In this document: positions 52,180 to 57,055 of the stretch, piece after piece
Layout: every line of letters starts with the position of its first letter
Position numbering within the stretch: the stretch's first letter is position 1
Assembly (NCBI GenBank): GCA_036986275.1
Contig: BTRG01000009.1
Coordinates: 1-57,055, forward strand
Source of the DNA: BTRG01 sp036986275
GTDB taxonomy: Bacteria; Pseudomonadota; Gammaproteobacteria; Acidiferrobacterales; SZUA-150
DNA length: 57,055 nt
Direction of reading: 5' to 3'
Notes under the pieces: model-generated
Database searches by the model: none
What the model was told of the DNA's origin: nothing
What the model saw: the letters and a program-made list of their open reading frames with translations, nothing else
Translations under genes and position numbers: made by a program

Positions 52180-53034
52180 ATGGATTTTGCATTGATTATG
52201 TTTATTGCGCTGGTCGTGACCGGCGTTATCTGGTTGATAGATAGATTTATTATCGCGCCCAAGCGGCTGAACAAGGCTGCTGCATTAAAACAGGCGGGGG
52301 GGTCGGAAGAGGCCGTGGCCAAGATGGGGCGGGAGCCCTTACTGGTTGAATATGCCCGGGCCTTTTTCCCTGTGATCCTGATTGTATTTATCCTGCGTTC
52401 CTTTCTGGTGGAACCCTTTCGTATTCCTTCGGGATCCATGTTGCCCAGCCTGTTGCCGGGTGACTTCATTCTGGTCAATAAATTCAACTACGGCATTCGT
52501 TTGCCCGTGGCCAATATCAAGGTAATTGATGTCAACCAGCCGCAACGTGGCGAAGTGATGGTGTTCCGTTATCCTGGCGATCCCTCCATAAACTACATTA
52601 AGCGTGTTGTGGGATTACCGGGTGATAGAATTGTTTATCTCAACAAGCGACTCTATATCAATGGTCAGCCAATGACACAAACCGAAAACGGCCTCTACGA
52701 TTCAAAAGATGGTCTGGGAGGAGTGTCGACATTTACCAGGCGAGTGGAAGATCTGGGTGGACTCAGGCATGACATTCTTGTATCACAACAGTCCGTATTC
52801 CCCGGGGCACCGGCGACAGGGCCGGCACTGGAGTTTACTGTGCCTGAGGGCCGATATTTTGTTATGGGTGATAATCGTGATCGTAGCAATGACAGCCGTT
52901 TCTGGGGCTATGTGCCGGATGAGAATCTTGTCGGCAAGGCATTCTTTATCTGGTTCAGCTGGGACTTGATGGCCAATGACAAGGGATTCTTTGAGAAGAT
53001 TCTCTGGAATCGACTTGGAAAGTCTATAAACTAG
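52180..53034 (+). CDS. lepB: Signal peptidase I
   Basis: LepB cuts signal peptides from exported proteins at the periplasmic face, including the BamA, Skp, RseB and GspD precursors in this window. The 284 residues have two N-terminal membrane helices (about 3-20 and 62-77), then the catalytic Ser86 in RIPSGSMLPSL and Lys141 in NYIKRVVGLPGD. The box GDNRDRSNDSRFWGYV is intact. lepA-lepB is the conserved order. Confidence 0.97.
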   Translation: MDFALIMFIALVVTGVIWLIDRFIIAPKRLNKAAALKQAGGSEEAVAKMGREPLLVEYARAFFPVILIVFILRSFLVEPFRIPSGSMLPSLLPGDFILVNKFNYGIRLPVANIKVIDVNQPQRGEVMVFRYPGDPSINYIKRVVGLPGDRIVYLNKRLYINGQPMTQTENGLYDSKDGLGGVSTFTRRVEDLGGLRHDILVSQQSVFPGAPATGPALEFTVPEGRYFVMGDNRDRSNDSRFWGYVPDENLVGKAFFIWFSWDLMANDKGFFEKILWNRLGKSIN

Positions 53035-53070
53035 AATATATAAATGTATAACAGCATTCAGGAGATGGGT

Positions 53071-53451
53071 ATGATCATACATAAGCAACGAGGCATGAGC
53101 ATGTGGGGGATGTTCGGTCTGGCGGTGATCCTTGGATTCTTTATCATGCTGGGTATAAAACTTTTTCCTGTCTACATGGATGATTTCACCATCACGAATG
53201 CCTTGTCCGGTTTGGCCAAGCAACCCGGGTCTGCGGACATGACCAATGCCGAGATCTTAAATGCCATGGGGAGACGTCTTGAGATCGACACGGTCAGTGG
53301 ATTTAATTTGAAAGAATCCATGGATTTTGAGAATAGAGGCCGGAAGCGGGTAGTGCGTATCAAGTATGAGAGCGTTACCCCTATCTTTGCCAATATTTCA
53401 GTGCTTATAGAATTTGATCATAAGGAAGAAATAGGCACATTCAGTGGCTGA
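53071..53451 (+). CDS. DUF4845 family membrane protein
   Basis: A 126-residue protein with an N-terminal membrane helix (about 11-33, MFGLAVILGFFIMLGIKLFPVYM) and a periplasmic part. Family members lie between lepB and rnc in many Gamma- and Betaproteobacteria; function unknown. I start it at ATG 53071, which has AGGAG with a 6-base spacer; an ATG at 53044 would add 9 residues. The RQRGMS-type start (KQRGMSMWG) is common. It overlaps rnc by 8 bases. Confidence 0.88.
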   Translation: MIIHKQRGMSMWGMFGLAVILGFFIMLGIKLFPVYMDDFTITNALSGLAKQPGSADMTNAEILNAMGRRLEIDTVSGFNLKESMDFENRGRKRVVRIKYESVTPIFANISVLIEFDHKEEIGTFSG

Positions 53452-54121
53452 TAGCTTATCGGCGCTCGGCCATTCGGTCGGGCACGAATTCAGGGACAAG
53501 ACGTTGCTGGAACGCGCTCTGACACATCGAAGTAAAAGTAATAACAACTACGAACGCCTGGAATTTCTAGGGGACAGCATTCTGGGATTTACTATTTCAG
53601 CAGAGCTGTATGAGCGTTATCCTGATTTAAGCGAAGGCGGCCTGACCCGTCTTCGTGCCACCCTGGTAAGAAAGGAAACATTGGCCAGCCTCGCTCGTAG
53701 TCTCGATGTGGGTAAGTACCTCAAATTGGGCGGTGGTGAATTGAAAAGCGGTGGTTTTGATCGTGACTCTATCTTGGCTGATTGTCTGGAATCGATTGTT
53801 GGCGCCATTTATCGTGATGCTGGCATCGAAGCGGCCCAGCAATGTATTCGTCATATCTACAGCGACGCGTTGGAAAATATAACCCCTGACTCTATTCAGA
53901 AAGATGCCAAGACCCTGTTACAAGAATTTGTACAGAAACAAAGCAAGGCATTACCGATATATAAAACAATTGAGACCATTGGCAATTCACATAATCAGAC
54001 GTTCATTGTCGAATGTACAGTTCCAGGACTGGAAAACGCCATTACAGGTGAGGGCGCCAGTCGGCGCAAGGCAGAGCAGCAGGCTGCTGAGAAAGCATAT
54101 GCTGCGTTACAGGGCCGGTAA
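53444..54121 (+). CDS. rnc: Ribonuclease III
   Basis: RNase III cuts double-stranded RNA, including the rRNA precursor. The 225 residues (226 in E. coli) start at GTG 53444. The catalytic signature ERLEFLGDSILG and the second acidic site DCLESIVGAIY are intact; a double-stranded RNA binding domain follows (KTLLQEFVQKQSKALPIY to RRKAEQQAAEKAY). It is joined to era by a one-base overlap (TAATG), as in the conserved rnc-era-recO operon. Confidence 0.98.
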   Translation: MADSLSALGHSVGHEFRDKTLLERALTHRSKSNNNYERLEFLGDSILGFTISAELYERYPDLSEGGLTRLRATLVRKETLASLARSLDVGKYLKLGGGELKSGGFDRDSILADCLESIVGAIYRDAGIEAAQQCIRHIYSDALENITPDSIQKDAKTLLQEFVQKQSKALPIYKTIETIGNSHNQTFIVECTVPGLENAITGEGASRRKAEQQAAEKAYAALQGR

Positions 54122-55038
54122 TGACAGGCGCCGGCGAAGGTGACACCTCGTTTAAATGTGGCTTTGTTGCCATCGTCGGCCAGCCCAATGTAGGTAAGTC
54201 CACACTGTTAAACAAACTGATTGGTCAGAAGATAAGTATTACTTCCAAGAGGCCGCAGACGACGCGTAATCGTGTCATCGGGGTCAAGACTGATGATCGT
54301 GTGCAAATCATATATATAGATACACCCGGGCTGCATCAGCACTCCGGCAAGATACTTAATAAATACATTAACCGTGCCGCCATTAATAGTTTAATAGGTG
54401 TTGATATCATATTGTTCATGGTGACCGCCAAGGGATGGAGTGGAGCCGATGACAAGGTGTTGCAAAAGATCGAAACCATCGGTGTACCCGTGATACTGGC
54501 GATTAACAAGATAGACAAGTTGGCGCAACCGGATATGTTGCTGCCGCAAATCGAGACAGCCAATAACAAGGCTGTTACATTTACACAGATCATCCCTGTT
54601 TCCGCCAGCACCGGAGAAGGTGTAGACGAACTGGCAAAAGCATTGACTGCAATGCTTCCTGATCAGCCCCTGATGTATCCCGCCGATCAGGTTACCGATC
54701 GCGGTAACAGATTTATGGCGGCGGAGTTAATACGCGAACAGGTGTTTCGCCAAATCGGTGAGGAAGTGCCCTACTCGGTGGCAGTGCAATTGGAAAGTTT
54801 TAAACGCGAAGGCAGGATGCTTCGAATTTCGGCGGTCATATGGGTCGAGAAACCGGGGCAGAAAGCCATACTCATAGGGAAACAGGGAAAGCGTTTAAAG
54901 AGTCTGGGAACCCGTGCGCGTGAAGAGATGGAAAAACTGTTTTCGCAAAAAGTCTTTCTGTCGCTCTGGGTTAAGGTAAGGGAGAACTGGCGGGACAATG
55001 AGCGCGCACTCAATAACCTTGGTTTTGGTAATGAGTGA
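54121..55038 (+). CDS. era: GTPase Era
   Basis: Era binds the 3' end of 16S rRNA and helps 30S assembly. The 305 residues show G1 GQPNVGKSTLLN, G2 region TSKRPQTTRNRVIG, G3 DTPG, G4 NKID and G5 SAS, then a KH domain with GKQGKRLKSLGTRAREEME. E. coli Era is 301 residues. recO begins at its stop codon. Confidence 0.98.
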   Translation: MTGAGEGDTSFKCGFVAIVGQPNVGKSTLLNKLIGQKISITSKRPQTTRNRVIGVKTDDRVQIIYIDTPGLHQHSGKILNKYINRAAINSLIGVDIILFMVTAKGWSGADDKVLQKIETIGVPVILAINKIDKLAQPDMLLPQIETANNKAVTFTQIIPVSASTGEGVDELAKALTAMLPDQPLMYPADQVTDRGNRFMAAELIREQVFRQIGEEVPYSVAVQLESFKREGRMLRISAVIWVEKPGQKAILIGKQGKRLKSLGTRAREEMEKLFSQKVFLSLWVKVRENWRDNERALNNLGFGNE

Positions 55039-55787
55039 TGCGAGTCAAGGGCGAACCTGCTTACATTCTGCATCATAGAAACTATGGTGAGACCAGCCTG
55101 ATACTGGAATTATTTTCGCGGGCCTATGGTCGCGTAGGCGTGGTGGCCAAGGGTGCGCGCAAGGCACGCAGTAATAAAGGCATGGCCCTGGAACCGTTTC
55201 AGCCCATGCTGGCAGGCTGGGCTGGCAAGGGAGAGCTGAAGACACTGACGGACAGTGAGCCTGGTGGCATGTCATTAGGGCTCGCGGGAGAGTCGTTGTA
55301 TTGCGGCTTTTACCTCAACGAGCTATTGCTGATGTTGTTGCATCGTGATGACCCACATGAGGTCCTGTTTGATAAGTATCATGAAGCGGTAACCGCACTG
55401 ATGGGCGGTGATGACAATGAAATCGCTTTACGATTGTTCGAGAAGAATTTATTGATAGAGATAGGTTATAGCCTGGTGCTGGACCATGAAGTCGAAAACG
55501 GTCAGGGAATCATTCCCGATCAGGAATATGTCTACATTCAGGATTCCGGCCCGCATATCAAGGACCGGAAAAAGTCAGATCAGGATGATGGCTGGCCAAT
55601 AAAGGGTGAAGCACTGCTGGCACTGGCCGAAGACAGGCTGAATGACAATAATGTTCTCAGGCAGGTCAAGGGCCTGATGCGTACGACGATTTCACATCGT
55701 CTTGAAGGAAAGCAGTTAAAGAGTCGAGAGTTATTAAGATCCGTGATGAGTTTGCAAAAGAGTTGTATTCAGGAGCAAGAATTATGA
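55038..55787 (+). CDS. recO: DNA repair protein RecO
   Basis: RecO loads RecA with RecR in the RecFOR pathway. With ATG 55038 (one-base overlap with era) it has 249 residues; a GTG at 55035 would add one. The N-terminal OB fold (EPAYILHHRNYGETSLILEL, then VVAKGARK) and a helical domain typical of the family follow. No zinc Cys cluster is seen, as usual in Gammaproteobacteria. It overlaps pdxJ by 4 bases. Confidence 0.95.
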   Translation: MRVKGEPAYILHHRNYGETSLILELFSRAYGRVGVVAKGARKARSNKGMALEPFQPMLAGWAGKGELKTLTDSEPGGMSLGLAGESLYCGFYLNELLLMLLHRDDPHEVLFDKYHEAVTALMGGDDNEIALRLFEKNLLIEIGYSLVLDHEVENGQGIIPDQEYVYIQDSGPHIKDRKKSDQDDGWPIKGEALLALAEDRLNDNNVLRQVKGLMRTTISHRLEGKQLKSRELLRSVMSLQKSCIQEQEL

Positions 55788-56509
55788 TTGAGCTGGGCGT
55801 CAATATCGATCATGTCGCCACAATGCGACAGGCGCGTGGCACCCTGTACCCTGAGCCCGTGCAAGCCGTGCTGGAGGCCGAGCAGGCCGGGGCCGATGCC
55901 ATTACCCTGCATCTTCGTGAAGATCGCCGACACATACAAGAGCGCGATGTGCACCTAATCAAAGATGTCATCCAGACCAGGATGAACCTGGAGATGGCCG
56001 TGACCGAAGAGATGCTGGCGATTGCCTGTGACCTCAAGCCGCAAGATTGTTGTCTGGTGCCGGAGCGGCGTGAAGAGTTAACGACAGAAGGCGGATTAGA
56101 CGTAAAAGGGCAATTAAACAAGGTCGGCGATGCCTGTAAGCAATTGGTGGATGCGGGTGTGCGTGTGTCCATGTTTATCGATGCCGATGTGGAGCAGATC
56201 AATGCGGCAAAGGAAGTCGCGGCACCCTGTATTGAAATTCATACTGGACACTTTGCTGACGCAGTGACCCGGCAGGCACGGCAACAGGAGTTCACGCGTA
56301 TTGAGCAGGCCGTCAAACAGGGAATTCATCTTGGGCTTAAGGTCAACGCCGGTCATGGATTGCATTATCATAATGTGCAGGCCATTGCCGCACTCGAAGG
56401 TATAGCCGAGTTGAATATTGGTCATGCTATCATTGCGCGTGCAATTTTTACCGGATTGCAACCGGCGGTGCGGGAAATGAAAAGATTGATGCTAGCGGCA
56501 TCGGCTTGA
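55784..56509 (+). CDS. pdxJ: Pyridoxine 5'-phosphate synthase
   Basis: PdxJ closes the pyridoxine ring from 3-amino-2-oxopropyl phosphate and DXP, which also feeds Dxr. ATG 55784 has AGGAG 8 bases upstream and gives 241 residues starting IELGVNIDHVATMRQARG, the normal start. ITLHLREDRRHI, VPERREELTTEGGLD, and the KVNAGHGLHYHN region near the C-terminus belong to its TIM barrel. pdxJ-acpS is the usual order. Confidence 0.97.
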   Translation: MIELGVNIDHVATMRQARGTLYPEPVQAVLEAEQAGADAITLHLREDRRHIQERDVHLIKDVIQTRMNLEMAVTEEMLAIACDLKPQDCCLVPERREELTTEGGLDVKGQLNKVGDACKQLVDAGVRVSMFIDADVEQINAAKEVAAPCIEIHTGHFADAVTRQARQQEFTRIEQAVKQGIHLGLKVNAGHGLHYHNVQAIAALEGIAELNIGHAIIARAIFTGLQPAVREMKRLMLAASA

Positions 56510-56511
56510 TT

Positions 56512-56904
56512 ATGATTTATGGTATAGGCACCGATATTGTCAGCATTGAACGTATGGCACGCAATCTGGAAAAATATGACAGGAAGTTTGCTGAACGCAT
56601 ACTTACTGATAATGAGTTAGGAGATTATGACCGTCTGGTGAACAATCGGGCAGACTTCCTGGCCAAGCGCTATGCGGCCAAGGAAGCGGTGGCCAAGGCC
56701 ATGGGCCTGGGATTTCGCGATGGCCTCCAGTTGAGACAAATAGGCGTGGGTCATGATGAGTATGGCAAGCCTGTACTGGAGACTTATGGGTTTGCTGAGA
56801 AATTTTTCAGCAAGCACAACATTAGCGATAGTCACCTTAGTCTTTCGGATGAAAAGGCCTATGCCGTGGCCTTTGTGACACTGGAGTGCAACAAAGGGCT
56901 GTAA
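56512..56904 (+). CDS. acpS: Holo-[acyl-carrier-protein] synthase
   Basis: AcpS attaches 4'-phosphopantetheine from CoA to ACP. The ATG at 56512 gives 130 residues starting IYGIGTDIVSIERM with the metal ligand Asp8; FLAKRYAAKEAVAKAMG is the second conserved motif, its Glu also a ligand. A TTG at 56506 would add two residues. It ends the pdxJ-acpS set; no clear terminator hairpin is seen after it, only T-rich sequence. Confidence 0.96.
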   Translation: MIYGIGTDIVSIERMARNLEKYDRKFAERILTDNELGDYDRLVNNRADFLAKRYAAKEAVAKAMGLGFRDGLQLRQIGVGHDEYGKPVLETYGFAEKFFSKHNISDSHLSLSDEKAYAVAFVTLECNKGL

Positions 56905-56935
56905 ATTTGCTTCAGGTTTTTCTTTTATTCTTCAC

Positions 56936-57055
56936 CTAGAAGTCATTTTCCACCATGCCACGAAAGCCGACGGCAGCAGCCAGACCTGCCAGCACCAGTC
57001 CCGTCAATATCAGTACCGGTCCAATATAGGCGACCGGGCCGGCCATCAGGCTGAC
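56936..57055 (-). CDS. C-terminal end of an unidentified membrane protein (partial)
   Basis: On the - strand an open frame runs in from the window edge to a TAG at 56938-56936. The 39 visible residues are strongly hydrophobic (AYIGPVLILTGLVLAGLAAA, then VGFRGMVENDF), one membrane helix with a short polar end. The gene converges with acpS. Too little is present to name it. Confidence 0.55.
   Translation of the reverse strand, partial: VSLMAGPVAYIGPVLILTGLVLAGLAAAVGFRGMVENDF

Noticed and set aside
1..57055. tRNA, rRNA, CRISPR array, prophage or complete insertion sequence
   Set aside because: No clover-leaf pattern, spaced direct repeats, integrase or transposase seen on reading both strands; a tRNA or covariance search was not possible here.

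Overview
This 57 kb window reads as ordinary chromosome of a Gammaproteobacterium. The evidence is gene order: rpsB-tsf-pyrH-frr-uppS-cdsA-dxr-rseP-bamA-skp-lpxD-fabZ-lpxA-lpxB-rnhB, then dnaE-accA-tilS-pyrG-kdsA-eno-ftsB, sdhCDAB-sdhE-ygfX, nadB, rpoE-rseA-rseB, and lepA-lepB-DUF4845-rnc-era-recO-pdxJ-acpS. These are all classical gammaproteobacterial neighbourhoods, and the nadB/rpoE junction and lepA downstream of rseB recall Pseudomonas. A full lipid A and BamA pathway shows an LPS-bearing outer membrane. I cannot name the genus; a free-living aerobic or sulfur-cycle gammaproteobacterium would fit, but that is inference.

Region 1 (1-13550, + strand) is a dense housekeeping run: translation (RpsB end, EF-Ts, Frr), UMP kinase, isoprenoid and phospholipid synthesis (Dxr, UppS, CdsA), envelope biogenesis (RseP, BamA, Skp) and lipid A synthesis (LpxD, FabZ, LpxA, LpxB), ending with RNase HII. 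Many junctions overlap by 1-8 bases, so the run is probably translationally coupled. The stretch from bamA to lpxA looks more AT-rich than the dnaE-pyrG stretch.

Region 2 (13594-27075, - strand) interrupts the usual rnhB-dnaE adjacency with a type II secretion operon, gspD-E-F-G-H-I-J-K-L-M-N, followed by a small lipoprotein-like gene and a large M6-type metalloprotease. The small protein is a free-standing copy of the protease's own N-terminal domain and is coupled to it by an ATGA overlap. No gspC or prepilin peptidase gene is present. The protease is the obvious candidate cargo of the secretion system.

Region 3 (27732-37789, + strand) returns to housekeeping genes: DNA polymerase III alpha, AccA, TilS, PyrG, a Cys-type (predicted metal-dependent) KdsA, enolase and FtsB.

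Region 4 (37907-42143, - strand) is the least ordinary part: a YeiH/UPF0324-type transporter carrying an extra charged cytosolic segment of about 92 residues, a 42-residue single-helix membrane peptide, a perfect intrinsic terminator, a divergent universal stress protein, and an unrecognised protein with a C-terminal membrane helix. A CRP-like dyad lies upstream. The ygfZ gene follows and is divergent from sdh.

Region 5 (42313-56904) holds succinate dehydrogenase with its flavinylation factor SdhE and YgfX, nadB (opposite strand), the sigma-E/anti-sigma locus without a degP gene, and the lepA-to-acpS run. The last 120 bases are the 3' end of an unidentified membrane-protein gene on the - strand.

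No tRNA, rRNA, CRISPR array, intact insertion sequence or prophage was seen. The best candidates for something new are the transporter/mini-peptide/Usp cluster at 37907-40763 and the protease plus separate N-domain protein at the end of the secretion operon.
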